Positions 7,608-16,730 of a stretch of 64,000 bases of DNA are shown here, in pieces. The notes below the pieces were generated by a model that was given only the letters and a program-made list of their open reading frames with translations, did no database searches and had not been told where the DNA came from. The DNA lies in assembly GCA_910583675.1 (NCBI GenBank), contig CAJTYH010000012.1, positions 1-64,000 on the forward strand, read 5' to 3'. Position 1 is the stretch's first letter; each line of letters begins with the position of its first letter. The translations under genes were made by a program, and so were the position numbers. The DNA comes from an uncultured Muribaculaceae bacterium. Lineage in GTDB: Bacteria > Bacteroidota > Bacteroidia > Bacteroidales > Muribaculaceae.

Positions 7608-10484
7608 TCATAAACCTAATTCACGCCGCAGGAATGCTGCGGTCGGGGAGTCGGTGCGTGCCACCTCTTCCGGGGTTCCTGTGGCGATTATCCGCCCCCC
7701 GTTCTTCCCCCCGGCAGGCCCCATGTCCACGATGTAGTCCGCGCATTTTACCACATCAAGGTTGTGCTCTATCACAAGAACAGTGTTTCCTTTGTCTACC
7801 AGTCGGTTCAATACGCCAAGAAGTACCTTTATGTCCTCGAAGTGCAGTCCTGTCGTCGGTTCGTCAAGCACGAAAAGCGTTTTTCCGGTGTCGCGTTTCG
7901 CAAGTTCAGTCGCGAGTTTCACACGTTGGTTTTCTCCACCCGACAAGGTAGAGGAGGGTTGTCCGAGCTTTATGTATCCAAGCCCGATTTCCTGCATGAT
8001 TTTCAGTTTTTTCAGGATTCGTGGCTGTGCGGAGAAGAATTCCACCGCCTGGTTTATGGTCATGTCCAGTACGTCTGCTATGGATTTCCCCTTGAAGCGC
8101 ACTTCGAGCGTTTCGCGGTTGTAACGTTTGCCGGAGCATTCCTCGCATGGCACAAGCACATCCGGCAGGAAGTTCATCTCGATGGTCTTGTATCCGTTCC
8201 CTTTGCATGCCTCGCAGCGTCCTCCTGCCACATTGAAGGAGAACCGTCCGGGCTTGTATCCCCTGATCCTTGCCTCCGGAAGATCCACGAAAAGGCTGCG
8301 TATGTCGGAAAACACACCCGTGTAGGTGGCAGGATTGGAGCGTGGCGACTTGCCGAGCGGAGATTGATCCACCGTCACGATCTTGTCTATGTTCTCCATC
8401 CCCTCAAGTTCACGGTAGGGTAGGGGCTCCTCTGCCGAACGGTAGAACTTGTTGGAAAGTATCGGCTGCAATGTCCCGTTTACCAACGATGACTTGCCGC
8501 TTCCGGAAACTCCGCATACGCATGTCAGTGTGCCAAGCGGAAGGGAAAAGTCCACATCCTGCAAGTTGTGACCCGTGCATCCGCTCAGGATCAGTCTTTT
8601 CCCGTTGCCCGGTCGTCTTGCCGCAGGCACATCTATGGCCAGTTTGCCGTTAAGGTAACCTGCCGTGAGCGTTTCGGTGGCAAGCATCTCCTCGGGAGTT
8701 CCTTCAAAGACCACTTCGCCCCCTTTGCGCCCTGCTTTCGGCCCTATGTCTACGATGTAGTCGGCATTGAGCATCATGTCTTTGTCATGCTCCACGACTA
8801 TTATGGAGTTTTGTGCGTCACGCAGTTTTTTCAGGGAGTCTATCAGTCGCGTGTTGTCGCTTTGATGCAGCCCTATGCTCGGTTCGTCAAGTATGTACAA
8901 TACGTTCACCAGTTCTGATCCCAGTTGCGTCGCAAGGCGTATGCGTTGGCTTTCTCCTCCTGAAAGTGTCGCGGAGTTGCGGTTCAGCGCGAGATAGCCG
9001 AGGCCTACATCCACGAGGAAGCTGAGGCGGCTCCTGATCTCCTTCAGGATCTCATGGCCGATTGTCTTCTGACGGTCGGCCAATCGCGTCTCCACGGTGT
9101 TTGCCCATTCCAGAAGGTCGGTAATGTCAAGACGCGACAGTTGCGCTATGTTCTTTCCGTCTACGAAGAAGTGCAGAGCTTCACGGTTCAGGCGGTCTCC
9201 ATGGCACTCGGGGCAGACGAGGCGCGAATAGAACTTGCCGCTCCATTTCTGTGCTTCGGCTGATGCCTCGTCGCTTTGCTGCATCTCTATGTATTTCACC
9301 AGACCCTCGTAGGACAGGAAATAGTTTGAGATCGAATGCGTTTCCGATTTTATCTGCAGACGCTCGTTGGTGCCGTTCAGTATGTCGTTGAGTGCTTCTT
9401 CGGGCAATTCGTTGATAGGCGTTTTCAGTCCGCATCCGTATTTTTCGCAGATGGCCGCTATCTGCCAGAAGATCATGGAGTTCTTGTATTTCCCCAACGG
9501 TACTATGCCTCCGTTGTGGATTGATATCCTGTCGTCCGGGATGATTTTTGCGCGATCCACGATGTTGACCGTTCCAAGTCCCTTGCAGCAAGGGCATGCC
9601 CCCAGAGGAGAGTTGAAGGAGAAGTTGTGCGGAGCCGGCTCGCGGTAGCTCAGGCCGGTGGCGGGATCCATCAGCGACTGGCTGAAGTGCGCCACCTTTT
9701 CATTGTCAAGGTCGAAAAGCATCATCTGCTTGCCTCCTTGCCGCAGTGCGTTTGCCACTGAATCGCGCAACCGTGAGTCGTCCTTGCGCGATACTTTCAG
9801 CTTGTCCACCACAAGTTCTATGGAGTGGTTCTTGTAGCGGTCAAGTTTCATGCCGTAGCTGATTTCCCGCAGTTCTCCGTCCACACGCACATTCAGGTAC
9901 CCCTTTTTCTGCAATTGCTCGAAAAGTTCCTTGTAGTGTCCCTTGCGGTTGTGCACCAGCGGTGCGAGGATGTATATTTTGTGGCCGTCGTACTTGTCAA
10001 GTATCATTGCCACTATCTTCTCCTCGGTGTATTTTACCATCGGTTCACCCGAAAGATAGCTACGGGCTTCTCCGATACGGGCATAGAGAAGACGTAGGAA
10101 GTCATAGACCTCGGTGGTGGTACCTATTGTGCTTCGTGGATTGCGGTTGATGGTCTTCTGCTCTATGGCGATCACTGGCGAAAGTCCCGAGATCTTGTCA
10201 ACGTCAGGCCGCTCCATGTTTCCGAGCATGTTGCGTGCATAGGAAGAGAAGGTCTCTATGTAGCGGCGTTGCCCCTCGGCATATATGGTATCGAATGCGA
10301 GAGAGGACTTGCCGCTTCCGCTCAGACCTGTGATTACGGTAAGTGCGCCGTGAGGTATGGAGACGTCGATGTTCTTAAGGTTGTGCACTCTCGCACCTGT
10401 CACTTCAAGCGAGCGTTCCTCGGATGATGCAGTGGTTTGATTGTCTTGTATCGTGTTGGCAGCGTTGTGCATGTTCGTCGTCAT
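7608..10484 (-). CDS. uvrA: excinuclease ABC subunit A
   Basis: DNA-damage recognition ATPase of nucleotide excision repair, 958 residues. It has two ABC ATPase units: the first Walker A (GLSGSGKSS) is near residue 53 and the second (GVSGSGKSS) in the C-terminal half, and two ABC signature segments (LSGGESQRI, LSGGENQRV) are visible. Zinc-finger cysteine pairs occur in CPCCKG, CPECHG and, in the C-terminal finger, CEACKG with CEEC. The start codon overlaps the stop of the upstream transglycosylase gene by 4 bp (ATGA), which fixes it and suggests coupled translation. A poorly conserved tail of about 25 residues precedes the first conserved block. Confidence 0.96.
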   Translation of the reverse strand: MTTNMHNAANTIQDNQTTASSEERSLEVTGARVHNLKNIDVSIPHGALTVITGLSGSGKSSLAFDTIYAEGQRRYIETFSSYARNMLGNMERPDVDKISGLSPVIAIEQKTINRNPRSTIGTTTEVYDFLRLLYARIGEARSYLSGEPMVKYTEEKIVAMILDKYDGHKIYILAPLVHNRKGHYKELFEQLQKKGYLNVRVDGELREISYGMKLDRYKNHSIELVVDKLKVSRKDDSRLRDSVANALRQGGKQMMLFDLDNEKVAHFSQSLMDPATGLSYREPAPHNFSFNSPLGACPCCKGLGTVNIVDRAKIIPDDRISIHNGGIVPLGKYKNSMIFWQIAAICEKYGCGLKTPINELPEEALNDILNGTNERLQIKSETHSISNYFLSYEGLVKYIEMQQSDEASAEAQKWSGKFYSRLVCPECHGDRLNREALHFFVDGKNIAQLSRLDITDLLEWANTVETRLADRQKTIGHEILKEIRSRLSFLVDVGLGYLALNRNSATLSGGESQRIRLATQLGSELVNVLYILDEPSIGLHQSDNTRLIDSLKKLRDAQNSIIVVEHDKDMMLNADYIVDIGPKAGRKGGEVVFEGTPEEMLATETLTAGYLNGKLAIDVPAARRPGNGKRLILSGCTGHNLQDVDFSLPLGTLTCVCGVSGSGKSSLVNGTLQPILSNKFYRSAEEPLPYRELEGMENIDKIVTVDQSPLGKSPRSNPATYTGVFSDIRSLFVDLPEARIRGYKPGRFSFNVAGGRCEACKGNGYKTIEMNFLPDVLVPCEECSGKRYNRETLEVRFKGKSIADVLDMTINQAVEFFSAQPRILKKLKIMQEIGLGYIKLGQPSSTLSGGENQRVKLATELAKRDTGKTLFVLDEPTTGLHFEDIKVLLGVLNRLVDKGNTVLVIEHNLDVVKCADYIVDMGPAGGKNGGRIIATGTPEEVARTDSPTAAFLRRELGL

Positions 10485-11479
10485 TCAGCCCAACTGGGGT
10501 TGTAAAGGTGGTTTCTGGTTAAGGTGTTTGCCGATCGGGAGAGACTACTCTTTTTCGGAAGTTTGATCGTATAGCTTTTCCCGGCGGTCACCGGCAGGCT
10601 TTTAGCACGCAGCCAGGGATTGTACTCCCTGAGCATTGCATAGGTGGTGCCGTTCTGTTGCGCCCAGGCTGGCAGGTCGTCTATGGTGGAGCTTACAGTG
10701 ACTTCGGTATACTGGAGAGGCGCGTAGAATTGGTTGGCCTTGAGTTTGAACCCGTATTTCGACGGGTTCTCCATCAATGTCTTTGCCGCATATACGCGGA
10801 AGGGGTAGCGTGAAGTCTCCTCTACCAGATAGAGGTCAAACGCGCTGTCGGCAAGTTGCGAGGCGAGCTCGTTGGTCACACGTGCCTGTCCGCCGTTGTA
10901 GGATGCCATCGCCGATTCCCAGTTGCCGTATTTTGCATAGGAGTTTTTCAGATATCGGGCGGCGGCCGCCGTAGCCTTTTCTATGTTGTAGCGTTCGTCT
11001 ACATAGTCGTTTACCTCAAGCCCGTACTGCTTTGCCGTGGAGGCGATGAACTGCCAGAGACCTGCAGCCTTGGCAGGGGAGTAGGCTCTCTGGTTGAGCG
11101 AGGACTCTATGCATGCGAGATACACCAGATCTTCCGGTACGCCGTTCTTTTTCAGGATCGGCGCTATTATCGGAAAGAAACGGTTGGCTCGTTTCAGCAT
11201 AAGCATGGTGGAGGAATGCATATAGCACATCTGCGACAGTTCCCGGTCAAGACGTTCATACATGTCCATGCGGTCGAAATCTATATGCTCTCCTGCAAAC
11301 TTTATCTTTTTGGGCACGGGTGGGCTTACCACTTCCGACATGGCAACGTATGGGGTACTCTCCTCGGTCTGCACGGCAGCACCTTCGCTGCTCTGATCCG
11401 CAGACATGTTGATGGCAGTCATGGCAAGCACGGTTGCTGCCGAGATGAAGAATATACTGTTTCGCATGATTCTTGTCAA
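10481..11479 (-). CDS. lytic transglycosylase, SLT/MltD-like, with LysM-like C-terminus
   Basis: Periplasmic or outer-membrane murein lytic transglycosylase of 332 residues that would cleave the MurNAc-GlcNAc bond. The N-terminal hydrophobic segment (about residues 7-22) is a signal peptide. The SLT domain lies at about 115-230: catalytic Glu125 sits in CIESSLNQ, followed by AAGLWQFI and, further on, YNGG. The last 70 residues (NGTTYAMLREYNPWL, SYTIKLPKK) resemble a peptidoglycan-binding LysM repeat. The gene overlaps both its upstream neighbour (CHU_C surface protein) and uvrA by 4 bp, so the three are probably one transcript. Confidence 0.9.
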   Translation of the reverse strand: MTRIMRNSIFFISAATVLAMTAINMSADQSSEGAAVQTEESTPYVAMSEVVSPPVPKKIKFAGEHIDFDRMDMYERLDRELSQMCYMHSSTMLMLKRANRFFPIIAPILKKNGVPEDLVYLACIESSLNQRAYSPAKAAGLWQFIASTAKQYGLEVNDYVDERYNIEKATAAAARYLKNSYAKYGNWESAMASYNGGQARVTNELASQLADSAFDLYLVEETSRYPFRVYAAKTLMENPSKYGFKLKANQFYAPLQYTEVTVSSTIDDLPAWAQQNGTTYAMLREYNPWLRAKSLPVTAGKSYTIKLPKKSSLSRSANTLTRNHLYNPSWAE

Positions 11480-12876
11480 TTTGCTGGTGTTGTGGATGTT
11501 CGGTTATCCTCATATTTGAGGATGTTTATGTCGCCGGACAGTTTGTAGTCTTTTCCGTCGGTGCCTTTGGCACGTATCACATAATAATAAACACCCGGAG
11601 GCACAAGTTTTCCCTTGTATTTGCCGTCCCACCCTTGCGAGGGGTCGGTAAAATGGCACATTAGCAGTCCCCATCGGTTGAATATGGAACATTCGAAACT
11701 GACGATGGACTTGTATGACACTTTCCATTCGTCGTTCGTTCCTTCGGTCACTCCGGGGGAGAATGCGTTGGGGCAGTCAAGGCGCGACTCCCCGATGTAT
11801 ACCGTGTATGTCTCGGATGTGAAGTCGCATGATCCGCTGTCGTTTCCGGCTACGAATCTCACGTATACTGTGCCGTAGTCGCTGAACTCATGCTCCACCT
11901 CGTCCTGCTGTATGCGCAGGTCTATGATGTTGAATTCCGGGTCGTGGGTGAACTGCCATTCGCGGAACACCACAGCGTCGGTTACCGCCGCGCTGAAAGT
12001 TATCGTCACGGGGCCGGAGCCTCCCAGTGCCTCGGCCTTGTCTTCGCGTTGTTCGTTGTCGTTGGAGCGCGACGATTGCTCGGCTTTTGTGGTAACGGCT
12101 ATGGCTATAGGATCCACGGAGGCTGATGTGGCGCTCTGTCCCATTCCCCATTGGTTCAGGAAGCGGTCTCCGCTGATAGAGAAGTATGTAGGGCACAATG
12201 GGGAAGTGGTGCGTATGGTGCCCTCCGCGCTCTCCAGAGTCTCTTCAACCGGCTGAGGCTCATATGTCGCTCTTTCCTCGTTGTAGGCAAGTGTGGTATA
12301 TTCAAGTTTCAGGTCGCGGCTCAGGGTCTGTTGCATGCCGTTGATCGAGTAGTATGCTATCTTGGGAGCGTGTCCGTTCAGGATCAGGGCTATGCGGTCG
12401 CATTCATTCTGATCAGGCAGCACGTCTATGTTTTCAAGCACACACATGTGGTTGTCATAGTTCACTGTCCAGAAATAATAGCGTTTGCTTCCCTCTTCCA
12501 CTATGTAGCCCATATCCTGGGTCTCCATCCTGATATATGAGTCAGTCCCGTTGCGGTAGGAGGGTATCTCTTCGGCGAAACCTCCGCCAAGATTGCTGAA
12601 CCGGTACCACTTCACGGCATTCGTGCTGTTTGCCGCCGCATAGTGGGCTTCCACGTCCAATGTGTTCCAAAGCACGAATATGTCGTTCAGCCCGGTAGAT
12701 GACGCGGGAGATACGCTTATTACCTCCTTGGTGGGGTTTACCCCCGTGAATGTCACAGATGCATGTGCCGGCAGGCTTGAAAGCAACCAGGACAAAACAA
12801 GTATGGTCACGCATGATGATATGGCGTGGCGTTTGGATTTTCTTATGTCGGTGGAATGTGTTCCGGGTATTTTCAT
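11476..12876 (-). CDS. secreted protein with gliding-motility/T9SS type B C-terminal sorting domain
   Basis: A 466-residue exported protein: basic N-terminus plus a hydrophobic signal segment (about residues 20-40). The middle part has no family I can name; it looks like beta-rich repeats. The last 85 residues match the CHU_C (gliding motility-associated C-terminal) domain: CPNAFSPGVTEGTNDEWKV, then FNRWGLLMCH, GWDGKYKGK, VPPGVYYYVIRAKG and a closing LSGDINILK. That domain is a type IX secretion signal, so the protein should be surface-exposed or released. It heads an operon with a transglycosylase and uvrA. A possible -7 element (TAAATTTG, minus strand, 12895-12902) lies 19 bp upstream. Confidence 0.85.
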   Translation of the reverse strand: MKIPGTHSTDIRKSKRHAISSCVTILVLSWLLSSLPAHASVTFTGVNPTKEVISVSPASSTGLNDIFVLWNTLDVEAHYAAANSTNAVKWYRFSNLGGGFAEEIPSYRNGTDSYIRMETQDMGYIVEEGSKRYYFWTVNYDNHMCVLENIDVLPDQNECDRIALILNGHAPKIAYYSINGMQQTLSRDLKLEYTTLAYNEERATYEPQPVEETLESAEGTIRTTSPLCPTYFSISGDRFLNQWGMGQSATSASVDPIAIAVTTKAEQSSRSNDNEQREDKAEALGGSGPVTITFSAAVTDAVVFREWQFTHDPEFNIIDLRIQQDEVEHEFSDYGTVYVRFVAGNDSGSCDFTSETYTVYIGESRLDCPNAFSPGVTEGTNDEWKVSYKSIVSFECSIFNRWGLLMCHFTDPSQGWDGKYKGKLVPPGVYYYVIRAKGTDGKDYKLSGDINILKYEDNRTSTTPAN

Positions 12877-13003
12877 TGTGGATCAATTAATCTACAAATT
12901 TAATAAAATTCCCGCTCATTATTTTACTGGATTCATCGCCGTTTTACCTCTTTCTCTGTTTTTTGGATTTCTTAAGGTTTTATCCGGTGCATAGTTGTGT
13001 GGA

Positions 13004-13032
13004 TTTGTTTCGAACTTTTGTTTGTATATTTG
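13004..13032 (+). promoter_or_regulatory. probable promoter of the zinc metallopeptidase gene
   Basis: TTTG at 13004-13007 and TATATTTG at 13025-13032, with a spacing of 17 nt that is slightly shorter than the usual 19-21. The start codon lies 86 bp downstream. The -7 match is exact; the -33 assignment is less certain. Confidence 0.5.
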
Positions 13033-13118
13033 TATTATATATTCTGAGGGAGAAAGAATACGAAATTGTGTTTCAACCTTTTTGAGTGATAATATGCAAA
13101 CTTTGATAGAGTAGTATT

Positions 13119-13988
13119 ATGAGACTTGACGGAAGGAGGCAGAGCGGCAACGTGGACGACAGGCGCGGGCGCCGTAGCGGTCTTGGTGGCAAAATAGCCG
13201 GGGGAGGTGTTATCGGGGTTATTATAGCCTGTGTTGTCGCATGGATGTCGGGTGGCAATCCGCTTGAGGTGCTTGTGAGCAACGGCGGTTCGATGCTATC
13301 ATCCGGTACGGAGCAGCAATATGTGCCAACACAGGAAGAGGAGGAACTGGCCGTGTTTTCCAAGCAGATTCTGGCCGGCACGGAAGACGTTTGGACTGAG
13401 ATTTTTCGTCATAACGGACTGGAATACGTGCCTCCCAAGCTCGTGCTTTTCACGGGATCCGTGCAGAGCGCATGCGGAGGTGCCACAGCTTCATCGGGAC
13501 CCTTTTATTGTTCAGCCGACAATTCCGTCTACCTTGATCTCTCTTTTTTCAGGGACATGCGCAGGAATCTCGGGGCGGACGGCGATTTTGCATATGCCTA
13601 TGTGATAGCCCATGAGGTGGGTCATCATGTGCAGAATCAGCTTGGCACACTTTCCAAGGCTCACAATCAGATGGCTCGACTTCCGGAAGCCGAGGCGAAC
13701 AAGATCAGTGTGCGGTTGGAGCTGCAAGCCGATTATTATGCCGGTGTATGGGCGTACCACGATAACAAGATGTTCCGGTCGCTTGAGCCTGGGGACATAG
13801 AGGAGGCGCTTGATGCAGCCTCGAAGATCGGCGACGATTACCTCCAGAAGCGTGCGCAGGGATATACCGTCCCCGACTCCTTCAACCACGGCACCTCCGC
13901 CCAGCGCGAGCGCTGGCTCCGCAAAGGCCTATCCACCGGAGACCCCTCCCAAGGCGACACCTTCACCCCCTCCTACTCCTCGCTGTAA
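13119..13988 (+). CDS. YpfJ-family neutral zinc metallopeptidase
   Basis: A 289-residue membrane-anchored putative metalloprotease of the YpfJ/KPN_02809 family. A short Arg/Asp-rich cytosolic tail with RRQSGNVDDRRG is the family N-terminus; a helix at about residues 24-46 anchors it. The zinc motif is HEVGHH near residue 165, after FYCSADNSVYLDL, and the downstream ELQADYYAG carries the third ligand region. The C-terminal block GTSAQRERWLRKG is family-typical. The last roughly 100 bp are present a second time at 18347-18437, outside any intact gene, which is notable. Substrates of this family are unknown. Confidence 0.9.
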   Translation: MRLDGRRQSGNVDDRRGRRSGLGGKIAGGGVIGVIIACVVAWMSGGNPLEVLVSNGGSMLSSGTEQQYVPTQEEEELAVFSKQILAGTEDVWTEIFRHNGLEYVPPKLVLFTGSVQSACGGATASSGPFYCSADNSVYLDLSFFRDMRRNLGADGDFAYAYVIAHEVGHHVQNQLGTLSKAHNQMARLPEAEANKISVRLELQADYYAGVWAYHDNKMFRSLEPGDIEEALDAASKIGDDYLQKRAQGYTVPDSFNHGTSAQRERWLRKGLSTGDPSQGDTFTPSYSSL

Positions 13989-14036
13989 TCTGTTTCAATG
14001 TGAATTCGACATAAGGATTATTTTACCCGGCAATAG

Positions 14037-14075
14037 AAAATCAGCCGTTTAGTATGAAACTAAGTGGCTGATTTT
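14037..14075. terminator. bidirectional terminator-like hairpin
   Basis: A 10-bp perfect stem (aaaatcagcc at 14037-14046 with its complement at 14066-14075) is A-rich on one side and T-rich on the other, so it could end both the metallopeptidase transcript on the plus strand and the secreted-protein transcript on the minus strand. Confidence 0.65.
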
Positions 14076-14148
14076 CTTGGATGTTTACGGGAAATCCATA
14101 AATTTATAGTGTCAAACGTTAGTTCGACATGCTGTATATTTCGGAGTA

Positions 14149-15060
14149 TTATGGTACTACATAGCCTAATTGGCTGACTATTGCTTTCCCTTCGTCTGAT
14201 TTAGGATATGGGATATGATACACATGCGAAAAGGATTCTCGAACCGTCACATCGTTTCTTATATACGTAGCCTCAAATTCGAGTTTTAAGGTTTCCATAT
14301 ATCCGTAATCTTGTCCGAGTTTGGTGATTTTAGCATCCCAGGTCACTTCCGGAGCAGTACAATCGGTAGCGGTCATATACCATGGCGCTTTAATGTTCAC
14401 AAGATGAGAATGACATGACATATCGCTAAAAAATACAAAATCGTATTCACCGGTAATCTCATTTTTACAGCAACCGTAAAAGTACGTAAAATCCCAATTC
14501 ATATACAACTCTAAGTTATCATTGCTGGATATTGATATCCCCGATAGACCAGATGCACTGTCATCGCTTCCCAGATTATCATTCCCGGATCTATGAGCCA
14601 TATAAAACTTCATTTCTTCAATATTTGGCAGGAAACCATATGCATTTTGCCATGGATGAATGTCATAATCCGTAATATATTCCCATCCGGTTGAGATGAT
14701 TTCGCTAGTCAAGCCATCTTCAGATAATTTAATAGCCGATGTACCTTTTTTTGTATTGGTTATATTGGAGACCTCTGCCAACTTTAAACTAAATATGTTA
14801 ACACCTATGTAACTGTCATTCAAGGTGATTTTCTCTTGTCGTTCTGTTCCGTCTGCATAGCGGAATGTGAAAACAAGGGATTTCTTTTGCCACAAAGTAT
14901 TAAATATTTCCAATCTTTGTTTTATATGTAGCTTGATGTCAACCAGAGGGTTGTCGGCGGTTCCCTCATGGTTTTGAGGAATTGCAACGTCTGCCGAAGC
15001 CTGAAAGACCGGGATCAACGCAATAATCGTAGATATGAATATCTGTAGAATCTTTTCCAT
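14149..15060 (-). CDS. secreted protein of unknown function
   Basis: A 303-residue protein that I do not recognise. The N-terminus (MEKILQIFISTIIALIPVFQ, then ASA before residue 24) is a clear Sec signal peptide without a lipobox cysteine. The rest is mixed beta/alpha, with aromatic-rich stretches (NLELYMNWDFTYFYGCC) and several paired cysteines. Codon use appears more AT-rich than in the neighbouring housekeeping genes, which hints at acquired DNA. It begins 11 bp after the BspA-like LRR gene and reads in the same direction, so both are probably one transcript and may act together at the cell surface. Confidence 0.7.
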   Translation of the reverse strand: MEKILQIFISTIIALIPVFQASADVAIPQNHEGTADNPLVDIKLHIKQRLEIFNTLWQKKSLVFTFRYADGTERQEKITLNDSYIGVNIFSLKLAEVSNITNTKKGTSAIKLSEDGLTSEIISTGWEYITDYDIHPWQNAYGFLPNIEEMKFYMAHRSGNDNLGSDDSASGLSGISISSNDNLELYMNWDFTYFYGCCKNEITGEYDFVFFSDMSCHSHLVNIKAPWYMTATDCTAPEVTWDAKITKLGQDYGYMETLKLEFEATYIRNDVTVRESFSHVYHIPYPKSDEGKAIVSQLGYVVP

Positions 15061-15071
15061 GCTGTTGAGTA

Positions 15072-16646
15072 TTATTCCGCCGAATGACGGTATTTATATG
15101 TTTTGTTCCCTGCAACTATGATATAGTAGCCCTCTGCCAAATCGAAGCTGTTTTCTCCCTGATGTATCTGTTGTCTGATAGCTTCAATGCCCTGGGAGGT
15201 GTAGATGGCCAGAATGATGTCTTTTTCTGATTTGACACATAATCTATCGCCACTGGAGTATATGCTGATTGCTTCATCCTGCATGTGGATATCCTCCACA
15301 GAGGCAAAGAATTCTTTCCAGCCATCGGAGATACGGTAGTCGCCGTCATCACCGGTGACATACACTTTGCACTTCTCACGCGACACCCCTCTGAAAGTAT
15401 TGGGCTTTATTTTCGGTGCTATACTTGATTCGCAATATATCTCCTTCAGGTTGGAGCAGTCGGCGAAAGCATAGTCGGGAAGCTCGGTCACATTGGCGGC
15501 TATGGTCAGTTTGGCGAGGCTTTTCAACCCATAAAACGGCATGTCGCCCGACACTACCTCGCGCCCGAGGGTCAGTTCCTGAAGCTTGATCTCCTCAAAA
15601 GTGCCGACACCGACCACAAGCGGTTCTGCCGATGGCTCGATCTCTATCTTGTGAAGGGCATCGCATCCTCTCAAAGCCAAAGAATTGATAAAGCGGGCTG
15701 ATGCCGGAACCGACAGCTCCTGCAGACTCTTGCAGTTCTGCAAGGCTCCAATCGGCAGTCCGTCGATACTGGGGAGTCTAATATTCCGCAACTCGTTGCA
15801 ATTGTATAGCATGCCGGATCCCAACTCACAAGTCGAAGATACATCAAGATTCAAGCTACCAAGAGACTTCATATTGGCAAACGCATGGGATTCAAGTTTC
15901 AGATCTGCACACTGTATGTCTATTTTTTTTACGTCATCAAGCATCCCCAGCCATTCTGTAGGTGATGAATTAGCGATAAACGTACCATCTATCGTGCCAT
16001 TAATTATCGGACTTATTTCCACTCTGTTGCCTCTGACTATTATCTCCTCAGGAAACTTCCGCATCCCTTTGTCATTCCAATAGATATGATATCCACCAAA
16101 CGGCAGCACTGCAATATCATCTCCTTCATACAGAAGTTGGTCATGGATACCATGGATACTGCCAGAGAAAGGTCGCTTTATAGTGAGTCTGTCACACTCC
16201 ACTTCGATTAGTTTGTCAAATTCGTCATCGGAAGGCCCCAACACTATTTCTTCTATCTTATTATCCTCTCCTCCTATCCCCGAAAGGTATAAACTTGAGT
16301 CGTCGGGAGGAGTTGACTTTATGCATAGATAACTCAGATCCATCTCATGCAAGTAACAGTATTTAACGTTTTCAGGTATGGTAATGGACTTTATGTCGTT
16401 TCCTGAAAAAGGATTATAAAGGTATTCAAGACTTTCCGGGAGCTGCACCTCCGTAAGCCTGTTGTTTGAAAAAGCACCTATTATTTCTTTGAGACCCTCC
16501 GGAAACGAAACAGATGTAAGATTATTGTTGGAAAAAGCGTTAGAATTTATTTTCCTCAGCGACGAAGGGAAAGATACCGTCTCTATGCGGCGACCCTCAA
16601 ACCCCTCTACTTCGGTAACGGTATATTCCTTGCCTTCACAGACCAC
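15072..16646 (-). CDS. BspA-like leucine-rich repeat protein, C-terminal part with T9SS-type tail
   Basis: The open frame carries LRR_5/BspA repeats (FSNNNLTSVSFPEGLKEI-type units from residue 20 on) and ends in a sequence like the T9SS type A (Por) sorting tail: ISIYSSGDRLCV, LAIYTSQG, FDLAEGYYIIVAGNKTYKY. The only start codon is a GTG inside a repeat with no signal peptide. The same frame stays open upstream without an ATG and reads TIGNNEARITCYNRS and NLIIP, typical of the start of a BspA module. The gene directly upstream supplies a signal peptide and ends 71 bp away in another frame. The two are best read as one surface protein interrupted by a frame change near 16720. Confidence 0.8.
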   Translation of the reverse strand: MVCEGKEYTVTEVEGFEGRRIETVSFPSSLRKINSNAFSNNNLTSVSFPEGLKEIIGAFSNNRLTEVQLPESLEYLYNPFSGNDIKSITIPENVKYCYLHEMDLSYLCIKSTPPDDSSLYLSGIGGEDNKIEEIVLGPSDDEFDKLIEVECDRLTIKRPFSGSIHGIHDQLLYEGDDIAVLPFGGYHIYWNDKGMRKFPEEIIVRGNRVEISPIINGTIDGTFIANSSPTEWLGMLDDVKKIDIQCADLKLESHAFANMKSLGSLNLDVSSTCELGSGMLYNCNELRNIRLPSIDGLPIGALQNCKSLQELSVPASARFINSLALRGCDALHKIEIEPSAEPLVVGVGTFEEIKLQELTLGREVVSGDMPFYGLKSLAKLTIAANVTELPDYAFADCSNLKEIYCESSIAPKIKPNTFRGVSREKCKVYVTGDDGDYRISDGWKEFFASVEDIHMQDEAISIYSSGDRLCVKSEKDIILAIYTSQGIEAIRQQIHQGENSFDLAEGYYIIVAGNKTYKYRHSAE

Positions 16647-16715
16647 CGTTTGGGGAATTATAAGATTTCGAGGTACGATGCTACGGTTGTAGCAGGTTAT
16701 TCTCGCCTCATTATT

Positions 16716-16730
16716 TCCTATTGTTTTAAA
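16716..16730 (-). other. candidate -1 slippery heptamer T TTA AAA at the frame switch
   Basis: On the minus strand the zero-frame codons read GAT TTA AAA CAA TAG. T TTA AAA is a classical X XXY YYZ heptamer. In the -1 frame the same bases read TTT AAA ACA ATA GGA and continue without a stop into the LRR/T9SS-tail frame (15072-16646). A simple loss of one A from this run would give the same arrangement. Confidence 0.5.

Noticed and set aside
14002..14130. Two copies of ttcgacat (near 14005 and 14125) as insertion-site repeats
   Set aside because: Eight bases is too short to rise above chance, and nothing between them looks like an element.
16647..16717. A separate start for the LRR gene from GTG 16646
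   Set aside because: No signal peptide, no upstream promoter or leader, and the frame reads as repeat sequence further upstream without any ATG; a split gene explains this better.
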